A stretch of DNA of 64,000 nt. Origin: Mortierella alpina (Eukaryota; Mortierellomycota; Mortierellomycetes; Mortierellales; Mortierellaceae). Numbering within the stretch: the first letter of the stretch is position 1; every line of letters starts with the position of its first letter. Both the position numbers and the translations under genes were made by a program. The DNA lies in assembly GCA_029449245.1 (NCBI GenBank), contig JANATF010000010.1:1116001-1180000 (forward strand), written 5' to 3'. Below, piece after piece: positions 41,254-56,654 of this stretch. Below the pieces are notes generated by a model, which ran no database searches, was not told the origin of the DNA, and was given only the letters and a program-made list of their open reading frames with translations.

Positions 41254-43107
41254 CACGTCCTCCCCACCCCGCCTGTTCCTCACACTTACCCAAGTGGCGG
41301 GCTACAGGTAACAAACCACATTTCAAGCGGTGGCCTGTCTCTCAAGTGGACATTGCTGTACCAAGGCGTCGAATGACAAGGCATCAAGACCCCGACGGAT
41401 CGAATCTGATCCGTCTGTCGTGCCTGGTTCCGAATCCATTCCATCACATCGACGACGCCTCGTTGATGGACCCAGACCGTGTACCAGGCCATGAGGGCGT
41501 TCACGACCACAACAAGGACGACGATCATGCTCATGGTAGAAGAGAAACGACGTTGCTGCTGTTGTTGCTTCATCATTGAATCGGTGCTGGCGGCGGCAGC
41601 AGCGGTCTTGGAAAGGAGCCAGGCCTGGTAGATCGAGTCAGCAGCGAAGGGTAACAGTGGGTAGAGCATCGGGTACAGAAACCGCCATTCCTTATGCTGT
41701 AGACTGCTGTATATGATGAGCATCCAAAGGGACAGGGAGAGGACTTGGTGTTTGAGTTGGGCGTTGAGTCCTGAGGTTGGGGTTTGCCATGCGCGCCAGG
41801 ATCCGTGGAGGATGAAGGGTAAGTAGATGCCAAAGAGGATAGGAAGCCCCTGGGAGAGATACCAGTGCCAGGGTGAGGAGCCGTAGAAGAGGGAGATACC
41901 CTCGACGATGTTGACGCGGATAAAGTGGATGGGTGTCCAGACCCATTCTGAATAAAAAAGGGTCGAGTCCAGAACTGCGGAACCTACAATGGCAGCTCCT
42001 CTTGAATTTCAGGGAGACAAAAAAAGAAGCACAGAGAAGAGAGAGGAAGGGTTGAGTTCAGTTTGTCCCATGGGTGTGGAGAGGTCTTCATTTTCCCTCT
42101 GTCGTTGGCGTTTGGCGTTATTTACCCAATGATAGCGGCATTGAGGATCGTGGTGATGAATGACGGCATGTCACCCTTCTTGAGGTACCCTAGCAGCAAG
42201 GATGTACCCAGGAAGATCCAGAGGATGGCTGCTGTTGGGCGAAAGATGCAAGTTAAGGAAGCGATGGCGAGGGATGTCCGTAGACAAGCTGGCGTGTGCT
42301 GTGCAGATACAGAACGTCGATCCTGTGTTTCCGACTGTGAGTCTTCCCGCGATGAAGAAGGCGCAGCTGTTGCTGTGGCTGTGGTGAATGGCCAGTAATA
42401 CAGTGCGATGATGGTCAAGGCGGCCTCCATCGAGTTGGCCAGTGTCCTGGTGGAACAGAAAAAGTTCCACCAGCTAATCACTGACAAGAAGAGCTGATCA
42501 GGAGGCAACCATGGGATGCGGTGGGTAAAGTAATCGAGTCAGTTACAACCCGATGGCGATAAAGATGGCTCGATATCCAGGGAGCGGAAGGGAAACAAAC
42601 AGAAGACGTTGTATTACCGTCCAGTTGGCGATGACCTGGCTCTCGTAGAGACGATAGGCAAACCGATACGTGTACAGATCAGCAGTGGCAGCGAACACGG
42701 ACTGCAGCAGTCTTGGGGCATATATCTAATAGAATGAGGCAGATCCCAAGTCAGAGTTTCCCGTGATCTTCCCATGGAACCCAGCACACGAGCGAACGGA
42801 TAGGGGATGCAGAACAGGAGGAGGATGGCGTTACAAAGAGGCGACCGTCGTCGAGGCCGAGGGCGCTGAGGACGCGGTAAAGTGCGGCAAAGAGAGCCGG
42901 GTGGAGAATGGAACGAAGAGCGACATGCCACTCCCAGGTGAGGTATCCGTAGCCAAAGACGGTCCTGTGGGCGACCTCGAGGGCCTGCCAGTACTCGTCT
43001 GGGCTGAAGTAGGTGCGGACGAGGAGTGCGTTGATGGCGCGGAATGCCACGAGTGCTGCAAAGAGGCTAGCGTCTGGCCATTGATGCACCCTGAGGGCAG
43101 GCTTCAT
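40758..43107 (-). CDS. GPI10: GPI mannosyltransferase 3 (PIG-B/Gpi10)
   Basis: Six exons on the minus strand: 43107-42835, 42725-42618, 42493-42126, 42000-41290, 41139-40947, 40835-40758; total 576 aa, near the usual length. It is a GT22-type dolichol-phosphate-mannose-dependent transferase that adds the third mannose of the GPI core in the ER lumen. Visible signatures are the luminal acidic motif FSPDEYWQALEVAH followed by FGYGYLTWEW, the segment CSTRTLANSMEAALT, the SLQHKEWRFLYPML motif late in the membrane region, and a C-terminal DESDIFYEDP ... RFFNSHFHDDSRRRGDV typical of PIG-B. Many hydrophobic segments lie between. The start at 43107 (MKPALRVHQW) is preferred. The frame is open upstream to 43314 through a GA repeat and probably is 5' UTR. 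The acceptor at 42001-42003 (TTCAAG) is the least certain junction. Confidence 0.9.
41204..41251. repeat. (CT)24 microsatellite in a PIG-B intron
   Basis: Dinucleotide run inside the intron at 41140-41289 of the minus-strand PIG-B gene. Confidence 0.9.
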
Positions 43108-43150
43108 CAGCACAAGGGGACAGGGTGTGAGAGAAGGCGGGAGAGGGAGG

Positions 43151-43183
<33 letters not shown>

Positions 43184-45109
43184 AGACAAGGGGACAGGAT
43201 GTGATGCTGCAGAGAGAATGTAGAATGTGTAAAGCGCGTGTCCGTGGCGAGAGCAGGAGCCAGTCTGGAGAGTGAGACATGGAGAAGCAGTCGCTGCAGG
43301 GGTGGCTTGTGCACCTATTTTTGCACTCTGCTCACCCCCCTTGGCTTGCACTTGACGCTGGTGGTGCGGCCCAGTCCATAAAAACTTTTTTTTTTTTTTT
43401 TTTTTTCAACCTGACCATTCGGTTGTGTTGCAGTCCATCTCACACTCCATCGCACACTTTCTTTCCCCTCCCACCCTTGTCACACACACACTCTCTCTCT
43501 TCCCTGCGTTCCTTCCTCTCGTTCCCGTTCTCTTTTCTCTCTCTCCTTGTCGTCTCTTTGTTTCTTGCTTGCCTCTTGTTGTTGTCGTCATTCCTCTGCT
43601 CTGCCCTTGCTTGTTGTTTGCCCTTGTTGTTAGTCTTGTGTCCTTTCCCCCCCACCCACCTTGCTGTGCTCCCGTGCCCGTCTCTCGTCTCTTGTCTCGT
43701 TTTTCTCCTCTTCCTTCCCTGTACATATACGACTCTGCTGCAAACACACAACGGAACAAGCACAGAACAAGAACACCACCACCACCACCACCACCACCAA
43801 CACCAACACCAACACCAACACCAGAACCATCGCTCTCTTCTCTTGCTGGACAGGCTTGCCATCCATCCCTGGTATGTAGTGCGTGTGTCTGCCTCGCTGT
43901 CCTCCTGCGGCCCACTTGTGGCCCAGCTCCTATTTCCCTCCCATGCTGCTCGTCCCCCCCGATACCACACAGACTGAAGGGGATGCAAAGGGAAGAAAAA
44001 GAACGCATTCCCATTAACCCTTTTATTTTTGCATCCTCTCACAGGACCCGCGCGAACAGGGGGCCATCTCCATTGCCTGGTTTCTTTTTTTTTCTGCTGT
44101 CTTTGGAATCATCTCCATTGCTCCTCCAGCCTAGCGCATATCTGGACCCACGCTACACTCAAGACAGGTAAGATGGCCGGCCCGCTGTTGCTGGCTCTTT
44201 GAAACAAGAGGGAAAATGAAGGGCTATGGTGGCAAACACTGGCGCAGACATCAAAGAGAGCACGGGGAGAGGCACGAGGCTGTCTGTCTCTGTCTCTTTC
44301 TCTCAGTCTCTTAGTCTCGTCTCGATATCTCTCTTTGCTCCCATCCGTCGCTTCGTGAGTGTTGCGTGTGGTATTCCTTTTTGGATTCCATCAAGGGCAA
44401 GACGGATTGGGAGTGCCTCGAATATGCCAACTGGCCATGCTGTCCTCTCTGAAAAGGGACGCATAATTTCTCCCGTCAGCGTCAGGAGCATGGGAATGAC
44501 CAGGGCGAGGACGAACGAGGGAGAAAGGAAAAAAAAAGAAGAGAGTTGTACACAAGAGTCTGCTCACACGCGCCCATCGATGGATATGATCCCGTTATCA
44601 TGCGGGTTGGCACACTATCGGTTCAAAGGTGTCTCTTTGTGGCATGGGAGCGTCACTCACGCCACAGAGAGCATGCGATACACGAGCTAACCACTGTTTA
44701 CGTGTGCCTTTTACCATTTCCTTTTAGACCCCATCCGATTCAGTCACTCAGTGCGCATCATTATCATTATCATTGTCTGGCAACCCAGGAACAGCGCTCG
44801 CAGGATTCACATCCATCCCTCGACCATCCAAGCCGGTCAACAACTGCGTGTGGTATAAAACTAGAACTCGCGCCCTTGTTTTTTTAGGAGGCGCAGAGAG
44901 GATCAGCAGCAGTACATCCTACTGGCATATACCTCTCACAGGAAAGACGACGAAAAAGCGGCACTGATCAGAGTACGTGAAGGATACAGCGATGCGCATG
45001 ACTTCAATGCGACATACGCTGTTGGCGATATGAGTCTTCATTCAATAAGGCTCTTAATTAACACCAGACCTCCGGCTGATTTGTATGTACAAATAGGTCC
45101 CGACTCATT
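43108..45109. other. 2-kb divergent region between PIG-B and the ankyrin gene, probably with a spliced leader exon
   Basis: A GA run (43152-43179) lies just upstream of the PIG-B start. From about 43,430 the plus strand is a long CT-rich tract typical of fungal leaders. At about 44,168 there is a strong donor (CAAGACAG|GTAAGA). A good acceptor (ACAAATAG|GTCCC) ends about 13 bases before the ankyrin gene's ATG. Together they suggest a 5' UTR intron of roughly 0.9 kb. The open frames here are low complexity (Ser/Leu/Pro on one strand, Val/Gly/Arg on the other) and are not called. Confidence 0.5.
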
Positions 45110-48100
45110 ATGGAAAATGGGACTATCTCGCGCCCAAGTCCCTCCACCGGCATCCAGCAAAGTTCACGCCACTATCTACCTATATTGATGACTAGCGGGA
45201 AGGACATATCGGGATCAGTATTTTCGTACATGAGTCCCGAACCAGCAGCAGCTGCAAAAGACACAAAGGATACAAAGGATTCTACCGCAGCTGCGATCGG
45301 GTTGAAAAAGCAACATTTATCTACGTTGAACACTCAGCCCCAACTGGGTTCCTATACCAATCACAAGAAGAGAGACCCACCTTCATCGGAACCAGAGCTC
45401 AAGAAAATGGACATTAACGATGACAGTATACCTACCAGGGAGCCATCTGACAAAACTGCCGACGATACCACCTCACCCCTCGACAACAAAGGAGCGATCA
45501 AGAAAATTGCAACTTCCAGCATATCCGTCGCACAGCGTTCTCCTGTTACTCCTGATTCTCCTGTAGTGGCATCTGCAGCAACAGCAGATCTCATCGAGGG
45601 AGCACTAAGCGACTTTGATGGTTCGGATCTCTCTGATCTTAGCAGTGGATCCAGCGCAAGTGGAAGTGATCGAGAGTTGGACCAGGACGAAGAGGTGGCC
45701 AGCTCCGACGACAATGCAAGCGTGGAGAGCAAAGACAACGATGAGGATGGGGATGAAAGTGGAAACGGCTCATCCGCATCGGACGCGCGTCCACGGCCAA
45801 AGACTAGTCAGGTGAAACGCTCCTTCGCCAAGCATACAAAGTCTCGGCCCAAGCGCAGTCGCCGGATACAATCGGATAGTTCTGAAGGCGACGAGGACAA
45901 GCAAGAGCCCTCCAAGAGGAACCCCGGGAGACCCTCAAAGGTCAAGACGAGTCCTACAAAGTCGCGACCCACACTGTCTCCAGCATCTCCAGTCTCACCC
46001 ACTTTTACTGCATTTGCAAAGAAGATCGGAAATGGTCCGACGGAACCATCAGGCATGGAGGGCATCATCTCGCATACCAACAACGAGTCTCAACCAAAGA
46101 AAAAAACCAAACAGCCCGACTTTACCAATATCGGGAAGCGGGACCGATCAGGCCGGACACAGCTATTCAAGTACACGGCACTGGGCGATCTGGAGACGTG
46201 TCAGAAATTGATCGAGGCTGGTGCACAAGTCAACGATCGAGATTATGCAGAATGGACGCCGTTACATGAGGCATGCGTGACAGGACACGAGAAGGTCGCA
46301 GAGCTCTTGATTCAGCACCATGCAGATGTGAATGCTCCAGGAGGCCATATGGATACCCCGCTGCACGATGCCGCTCAGAATGGTCACGTTGATGTTGTCA
46401 AGCTCCTTCTCGCACACGGAGCCAACGTTCTCGCCAAGAATGCAAAAGGCGTGATTCCGATCGATGTGGCGGACGACAAGGAGGTCATGGATCTTCTTCA
46501 ACGGCGCCAGTCACTCGTCAATATGCTGACTGGAAGAAATCAGGCGGGTCAAACCATGCTGCATCGCGCTTGTAGCTCTGGATCCTTTGCCAATGTTGCA
46601 GATCTACTCAACCAAGGTGCCGACATCCATGCCCAGGACAATGCTCAGTGGACTCCATTGCACGAGGCTGCTCTAGCAGGACACACAAAGGTGGTGGAGC
46701 TTTTGCTTTCCCGAGGTGCGGATCCAAATGCGCAGGGCCACGGCAACGACACCGCCTTGCACGATGCTTCTCAGAACGAGCACGAGGAAGTTGTGCAGTT
46801 ACTCCTCGAGTATGGTGCCGACCCAGACTTTAAGAATGCCAAGGGAGAAAAACCCTGCGACGTGTGCGAGGACGACAGCATTTTGGAGCTTCTCAAGAAT
46901 GGTGCAAGGGGGACTAAGAAACCACTGCCACGTTCCGCTGGATCCATATCCTCCAGCTCCTCGCTCTCCTCGCTTTCTTCACTCTCCTCAAAAACATCCA
47001 ATCCCTCCAATGTGGCCGCCCAGCGCAACATCAAGACGTCTGAAAGATCAAAACGACAAAAGGAGGGTAGCACTGATGCACACATGAGCGACGGTGGACG
47101 GAGTGCAAGCGAGGAAAAGCCAATGTCTAGGGATGAACGCAAGATGCAGCAACTTCTCTCGTCCATCCGGATGCAAGAACAGATGGAAGAGCGCAAGAAA
47201 GCCAAGAAGAGGCGTCCAAAGCAGATATCGGATGAGGATGGCGATGACGACGAGGAACAGAATGGCAAGAATCCCCGCTCCTCCAAGATGAACGCTGCCT
47301 CATCGCCATCGACCTCATCTGTTTGGAAACAGTCGCATCTTGGCGGCCGCAATGGCAAAGCATCCAATTCGACCAGTCGATCCTTCCCCAACCCCGGCAG
47401 GAATGGATCCAAACGGAGATCTTCCCGCTCAGAAGATCGAGATGAGTCCGACTCTGCGGCAGAGAGATCCAGTAAGCCTCGACGACCTGTCCAGCGACCT
47501 GTCAACGCCCGTTCTCGAATCGATCATCGCTACAAGGACGCCGCAGGACGCACGCAGTTGCATCAGTGGGCAGAATCAGGCGACATCGAGATGGTTGGCA
47601 CACTTTTGGAAGGAGGGGCGGATCGTGATCCCAAGGATCATGAAGGATTGACTCCGCTTCACTTGGCTGCCAAAGCTGGCAATGCTGATGTCCTAGTGTT
47701 GCTCTTGGCATATGGGTGCAATGTGAATGCACAGGATCAGGACAAGACGACGGCACTTCACGAAGCAGTCCGGCATCACCACACGGAGGCTGTGAGACTT
47801 TTGCTTCAGAACAATGCCCTCCCCAGTTTGCGAGACTCTAGAAAGCGGACAAGCATGGACTTGACCTCGTCCAAGGATACCGAGATACGGTCACTTATCA
47901 CGGCATCGCTGGAGCAAGCGGAATTGAAGGTCAAGGAGCGGAGCAAAAAGCGGCTCTCTCAGATGGTGGAATGTAAGTTGGGTTTGAACGCACGATGAAC
48001 TTGCCGTCGCTTTCATGTTAGGGAACAGGCAATCGGTAACACTTTATTGATTTTCACTCTCTGTGAATTTTCATTTCAAAATTGCAGCTCAAACGTCCCC

Positions 48101-50168
48101 AAAGCACAAAGAGCGCAAGACAAGCAGGAGTAGCGACAGCGATGAGCCCGTACAGCCCCGCAAGAAGGTCTCTGAACGAAAAGACGATGACGAACGGAGA
48201 GGCTTGCACTCACGGACATCCTCTAGCTCAGCAAACGTTGCGAAATCATCGTCTATGCCCTCAATGTCGGTGTCTCGGACCAACAGCGCACCCTCCAACA
48301 GCGCTTTACTTACGGCTGCAGCCCAAACAGCCAGCTCTGCTCCGCAAAGAAAGTCGAATGTGGAGACGAATGGTACCGAAGCATTGACGCCACTCAAAAA
48401 ACAGAAGCTTCACTCGCGACACGCATCCTTGACCGGATTTGGATCTGTGTCTCAACCAGCTGACGATGACACCGACATGAGATCTCTAGGAGGTCCTAGT
48501 AAGAAGCGCCGAGAGGTCGACCGTTTGAGCGACGCATACGTGGGCAAAGTCAAGATCAAGAAGGAACGGGAGGATGACGGTCAGCACTTTAGGACGCCTT
48601 CATTGTCGTCAAAGTCTGATGAACTTCGTCGCGTGGCATCTACACCTTCGTTGAGCAAGGACAGCAACATGAATAAGCAGGGTCGACATGCGTCAAAGTC
48701 ATCGATCTCCTCGACGTCAAGACCCTCTTCAGCACTCGGCATGATCTCTGGTTCCTCCATAGCGTCCATATCCCCTCCTTTGACGGAGACCTCTTCGTCT
48801 CCGCCACCAACGTCGCTGGCTCTTGCGGCTCAAGAGCAGGAGACCCTCAGGAGCAAGAAACGAAGCAGCCAAACGTTTTCTTCTCCGAGCAGTTATCAAA
48901 AGTTTGCAGATGAGTTGAGGTTGGGAGGTTCGATTCATCAGCACAGTCGGCAGCGGAGCACGAGCGCGATCCCAACCTCGCGCTCAACCTTATACGAGAA
49001 TGTACCCACCACCAGCAGCAGTACAGAGACGGACCTGGCCAGGAAGAGAGCCAAGACGAGTAGTACGACCGACATGACTGCAGAAACAATTCTGACGACG
49101 ACAACAACAACGGCAACAACCACCCATGCCAAGGAGTTGACGAATGGTGATGGCCCATTCAGCCACAGTCATCCACCGTCGTCGTCTTCGTCAACAGGAG
49201 AGGTGAGCGAGGGCGGTGAGCATGCGCAGGGCCCGAGCAGAGTCAATGGCGTGAGTATCAAGAAGGAGCAGGTGGAAGAAGTGGTTGACAGGCATATACC
49301 CTCCGAACGGCTGGTCCTGGACGCGCAGCGTTATCTGCCCTTGTATACGGTCCAGCATTCGGACGACGACGACAGTAGTGCAGGCACTGCCTCGTCCACT
49401 CTTTCCTCGTGTGTGGTGGACCGACAGGTCCAGTTACTGTTGGGGATCAAGCAGGGAACTCTTTTTGCCAGATACCCGCATTTGCACCGACGTCTGGTCA
49501 CCACACGAGAGAAAACCCGACTTTGGTCCCCTCTGTCCTCGATGGTCTCGGATCGGTGTGCGGCCGCCGTCAAGCTGAACTTTGAGGTGCTCCCTGCGGA
49601 ATGTCAGTTTTCGTCATGGAGTAACGCGACGACGGCAATGAGTCGACTCAAGGAACATGAAAAGCAAAAGTTTCTGGGCTGTGAGCTGTATTTCGTTCGG
49701 TTGGATGAGGTCATGGACGTGATCCGACAGGATTATGGACAGCTGAACGAGAGCATGATGACGATCATGCTTGACATTGGCTATGATGACGAAGAGCTCG
49801 AGATGGAGGTGGATGTGAAACATACTGCCAAGGACGAGGAGGAGGAAGCGAAGGACGACGACGGCGACAACGGCAGCGTGTCCACCAAGGTGAAGGTGGA
49901 GGGGGAAGAGAGAAAAGAGGCCAAGGTGTTGATGAAGGAGGTCAAGGACGAGGAGACGACCGAAAGTTTGGCAGTTGGTCGTGGAGGACTAGCCCCGCTG
50001 TTCATATCGACCACCAACGCCTCGGCACCCATCTCGGAGCCCGTCTCGGCGCCCGCCTCGCTCTCCAACCCAATGAGAACGTCTTTGCCCAAGCTGATGC
50101 GTGTGCCTGCTAAAATGGCGACCAAGGCCATGTTCAAAGAAATGCAGCAGCAATATCGACAGCCTTGA
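45110..50168 (+). CDS. Large ankyrin-repeat protein, Hos4-like
   Basis: Two exons: 45110-47972 and 48088-50168, 1,647 aa. The N-terminal ~340 residues are Ser/Asp/Glu-rich with basic patches (SRPKRSRRIQSD), as in nuclear proteins. Three ankyrin blocks follow. Block 1 is at about 345-470 (GRTQLFKYTALGDLETCQKL, EWTPLHEACVTGHEKV). Block 2 is at about 475-605 (AGQTMLHRACSSGSFANV, QWTPLHEAALAGHTKV) and resembles block 1. After a charged linker, block 3 is at about 810-925 (GRTQLHQWAESGDIEMVGTL, GLTPLHLAAKAGNADV). A disordered, Ser-rich stretch leads to a conserved-looking segment (LVLDAQRYLPLYTVQHS ... VVDRQVQLLLGIKQGTLFAR ... FLGCELYFVRLDEVMDVI). This layout resembles fungal Hos4, the ankyrin subunit of the Set3 histone deacetylase complex; that assignment is an inference. 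Convergent with TAF5. Confidence 0.85.
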
Positions 50169-50280
50169 GTGCATTTGCTGAATCTCTCCCCCGCCCACTT
50201 GTATAATAAAAAAATATATATATAGCATGTCCATATTGTTTGTTCATCGTGCTTTATTGACAAAAAAAAGGGGGGGATTA
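50169..50280. terminator. Shared 3' region of the ankyrin gene and TAF5
   Basis: Only 112 bp separate the two convergent stop codons. The plus strand has TATAATAAAAAAATATATAT shortly after the ankyrin stop, a plausible A/T-rich polyadenylation element. The transcripts must overlap or end within this short space. Confidence 0.5.
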
Positions 50281-53200
50281 TTAGTTGTTGGCCGAGAAGG
50301 CTCCGACAGCCAAGCAGAGGTTTCTTTTCGTGAATTGGACCTTGTAGATGGGAGTCCGCTTCGTGGGGAAGGTGGCCAGATGATCCTCTGATTCGACAGG
50401 ACTTGCCATGGCCGACTTCTTGTTCAATTTGTCCAGGGCAGCTGCCGCTGCAGCATTGCTTTGCTGAGTTGTGGGCGACGTGATACCATTCACTCCTGAG
50501 GATTCACCACGACCATCCTGCAAGATGCGATGTGCCGAGTGACCAGAGGGGCCGACAGCCTCCTTCTTAACATCCCAGGCACGGACAGTGCAGTCGGCGC
50601 TTCCAGAGACCAAGACACTGCCGTCCTGACTAAAGTTGAGCGAGTAGATAACACCCTGATGACCCGTCATCTTTTTCATTCTCTTTCCAGAGCCCAGATC
50701 CCAGAGCTGAATGGAGCGGTCGTCGCCCGCAGAGGCCATCATACGACCATCGGGGGACATGGCGATCGCGTGAACAGGGCCAATATGGCCAGTGAAGACA
50801 CGGACGCATGTTCCTCTCTGAATGTCCCACAGTCTTGCCGTCCTGTCACTGGACCCTGTCACGATGTACTTTGAGTTTGGATGGAACTTGACGACCTAGA
50901 TACAAAAACATTGAAAGAACATAATGTCAGTGGTGAGTGTTGTTTCGCTCGTTTTCCATAAGGGAAAGAAAAGGAGAGAAAATGAGAACTGGTGAGCCTT
51001 ACATCCACATCGGATAAATGTCCAGCAAAGATTCGCAGTGGGTAAATATGGTCGCAACTCCAAAGTCTAGCGGTTCGGTCGTGCGATGCTGTGGCAAAGT
51101 AGAATCCTTGAGGCCCAAAGTCCACGTCCCAAACTGGGTAGTTATGTCCCTTGTAGCAGACCAAGTTTGACAAAGTGTTGGTGCTCCAAAGGCGAGCTAT
51201 GAGAGGGGGGGGGGGGATTTCCACAACAGTCAGTAGTCATGCAATATGAATATAGTCTTGCTATTTCTCCTTGATTTTCTTTTTACCTGTCTTGTCTTCC
51301 GAGCAAGTAATAAGATATTTGTTATCGGGACTGAAACTGGCCCCAAACACAGGTCCCGCATGTCCGATAAGTTTCCTCGAGTCCGTTCCAGTCCTCTCCC
51401 GTACTCGCTCCAAATCAGAAGCTACAGCGAACGAGCAGTATGATTTTTGCATCAGACAAGTGCAACAATGCAACAAATACATTTCCCTTCCTCATGATAC
51501 ACTTACAGTCGTTAATGTGTGCAGGGTTGAAGTTACTCCTGAATCCTCGTAATTTTTCGCCTGTCAGACTCCAGAGCCGAACATAGGATTCTGAAAAGCC
51601 TGCTGCCATGAGAGTCGCGTCCTCTGAGATCGCTACGCAGTTGATATTTTCGTTGGCGTTGTGGAAAGTGTATGCGCATATTGATGGTAGACTGGTGGGT
51701 CCTAGCGCTGCTCGTTTCCGCGCATCCCGAAGTGCCTCGATTTCAGAATGGATGTCGCTTCCTTTGCTGATAATGGACATGGTAAAAAAGAAAGCATGTT
51801 AGTCAATAGTGGTGGTTTGCTATTTCGTTTTTCGTTTCACACATCGTGTCGACACATTGGACGTTACAATGGTGGTAGTGGAATATCATCACGCGACGGT
51901 GAATCGATGCCTGCTTCAGTTTTAACCTTCTTGTATTCTTCCAGAAGTGATGGAGTGGGCGTTTCGCCATTCACGTTCTGTTTCGGGGAAACCATTAAAT
52001 AAAACACAACGTTAAGATACGAGTAACAACTGTGGTATGGCATTTTTGGAAAGTACCTAAAAGACGCCCCCCACGCAGGAGGGGGTTTTCTTTTTCAACT
52101 TACTGCATCGCCGGTCGTTTGTGACTCCTCCTCTTTCAAGGTCTGCTCAACCTGCTCCCGGAATGTAGGATCGGTAGACATATGTCCCAGTGCTACAGTT
52201 TGCTGATTAAAAGTCGATAGCTGATGTGTTCCATGTCCAACAATTCCAACGACTTCATCCTCGTTGGCATTGGCGGCTCCCACTATATTCCAAGAAAGCG
52301 GTATCATAAGAAGAAAAATGCAAGATCCTCCCAGATATCAGTTCTGCTGTATTTTACGAAACTCAACATCAGGCAAGGAGGGTCCATTCGTTCCACGAAA
52401 TCGCGTACCTTGAATCTCCAAGTGCTGGTTGACAATCCTGAGAAGCACTATAAACTTGTTGTCTTCCAGGAACGCGATCAGTAGCTCGAAGGAGACGGGC
52501 GAGAGGCGTAAATGATACTTGTTGGTCCTGTACATCTGCGCCAATTCATTCTCCTTGACATGTTGTGCATCTGTTATCGTGGCAAGCCGAGCTATATCCT
52601 GCGGGTGCATTTCCAGATGATCGGCTTTGTAGCTGTCCATGAATTTTTTAGCTACGTGTTTCGTTTCAACGACATTGACGGTTAGATGAACAGTTGTAGA
52701 ACGTGAATGAGGGGCAAGATTTTGACGCGTTGTTTACCTTGATCCTTCAATCCTCTGCTGACGAGATTCAGATAGCTATGCAAGAAGAGCGGGAATAGTG
52801 TCGCCATGAGCTCTGGCTATCATAGAGCAAAAGAAACAGAAGCGAGCGCATAAGTGAAGGTGTCGAGGTGCCTCAGTTCTCCAGAAAAGGCCACTTTGTT
52901 GTTTAAAGATCTTGTTGGCTGTTCCCTATATTACCTTGTACAAGTCCAATGAATTCTCGACCCATCGCCTCAATGACGAGTATCCCTGATCATATGCATC
53001 AGGGTCTCCCATGTCGGCCTTGTCATGTGAGGTGCCGAGAAGGCCGTCGCGCTCAGCAGGTGTCATGGCTTCCAGTTCCTCCAATGTCAACAGATTGGCC
53101 TCGCGTTTGAGGGCGAGTTCTGACTGTTTGTAGCCCTTCTGGTTGAGATAGTTGAGCACAATCCTATCCACTTCCTTCTGGGTTTGTGGTGCGGGCGTTG

Positions 53201-53315
53201 GCGCCGGGGCTGCTTGCTGCTGTGGTGGAGGTGGATTGGTCGCTGTGGTCTGGGCGGCGGCAGGGTAGGCGCCCGTTCCCGATGCAGCGCTGCCATCAGC
53301 AGCAGAGTCGGACAT
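50281..53315 (-). CDS. TAF5: TFIID subunit TAF5
   Basis: Nine exons on the minus strand: 53315-52935, 52816-52738, 52651-52409, 52282-52104, 51977-51868, 51766-51507, 51421-51287, 51196-51003, 50895-50281; phases close, 731 aa. A Pro/Gln/Ala-rich start is followed by a LisH-like helix pair at about 45-80 ([20 protein letters not shown]). Next is the TAF5 NTD2 domain at about 105-260 ([36 protein letters not shown]). A linker with DIPLPPFKGSDI leads to six clear WD40 repeats plus a closing strand (for example [33 protein letters not shown]). TAF5 scaffolds TFIID and, in yeast, SAGA in the nucleus. An Ala/Ser insertion lies between the last WD repeat and the closing strand. The start is the first ATG before the LisH region. 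Divergent from the Siw14-like gene, 394 bp away. Confidence 0.94.
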
Positions 53316-53709
53316 GATGAAGAAAGGGCGAGATGGAAAAGGAGCGCTTCTTGAGTCCTTTGCGTTCAGTGGGTGTTGCTGGCGGTGAGGTCGCGAACAA
53401 TGAGTCGCACTTTCTTAGGGTCAGCGCGCAAGGAATAAAGAAATAAATAGGTTCGATGGTGAATGTGTCCTCTAACTCTGCTCTGTTTTCATCACCTGAC
53501 TCGCCCTGGCAGTGCCAGTCACGAAACCAGCACTGGCTTGCCAGTGGACTCAGGTCCCCGAGTGCCCATCGTTCGAATCAGACAAGCTGACCAAGACACG
53601 CTGTGACATCCACCATCTGCCCAACAGCAACAGCACAGGCAACTCAACTCGCAGCCAAGGACCCCATCAGTTTTGCACTCTCGAGCCCGCAACTCTTCTT
53701 GCGCAAGAC
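53316..53709. promoter_or_regulatory. Bidirectional promoter region of TAF5 and the Siw14-like gene
   Basis: This 394-bp gap separates two divergent start codons, so it must hold both promoters unless one gene has a distant leader. The plus-strand frame that starts at 53710 is open back to about 53512 without an ATG. No clear TATA element was identified. Confidence 0.5.
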
Positions 53710-56180
<2,471 letters not shown>

Positions 56181-56654
56181 AGAATAAGAAGAAGAAAGAA
56201 ATAGGCCTGATCATGAAGCGCATCTTATATCCAAAAAAAGACACATATTTTCTGGCTCCCACTGGAGTTCTGAAGTATAGCTCATATCATACACCAGTGC
56301 GAGCTCGTTCTCAGCACCACAAAAGGCCAGACTTTTTTCCTCGCTCTTTTTTCTCGATGGGAAGTTTTTTTTTTCTTTTGAAGTATATTGAATTGTGACA
56401 AAGAACTATTTTGTTGCTTGTTATTTGTATCATTGGGTCGTAGCGCAACCAACACGCCGACGACTTATTTCTTTTTGTTCGCTTCGTACTCTTTTTTTCA
56501 TGATGTTTTGGCTGCCATTCTTTTTCTCCTTCTCACACCACCCTCTCTCAAAAAAAAGAGAGAAAGAGCTCTTGTCGTGGGAGATGGGGAGAGAGAGCGA
56601 CATAAAGAATTATTCTTCCGGGCGAAACTGGAGACAAAGAGGGGTGATCCTCAA
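56181..56654. other. Convergent 3' region of the Siw14-like and bZIP genes
   Basis: About 470 bp with T-rich and A-rich runs between two convergent stops. No gene is seen. Confidence 0.6.

Noticed and set aside
43108-43314. Upstream in-frame extension of PIG-B
   Set aside because: The frame is open but runs through a GA microsatellite and encodes a Ser/Leu run; the family start aligns with 43107.
43406-44171. Overlapping open frames of 200-248 codons on both strands
   Set aside because: Both are low complexity (Ser/Leu/Pro versus Val/Gly/Arg) from CT-rich leader DNA and ACC repeats.
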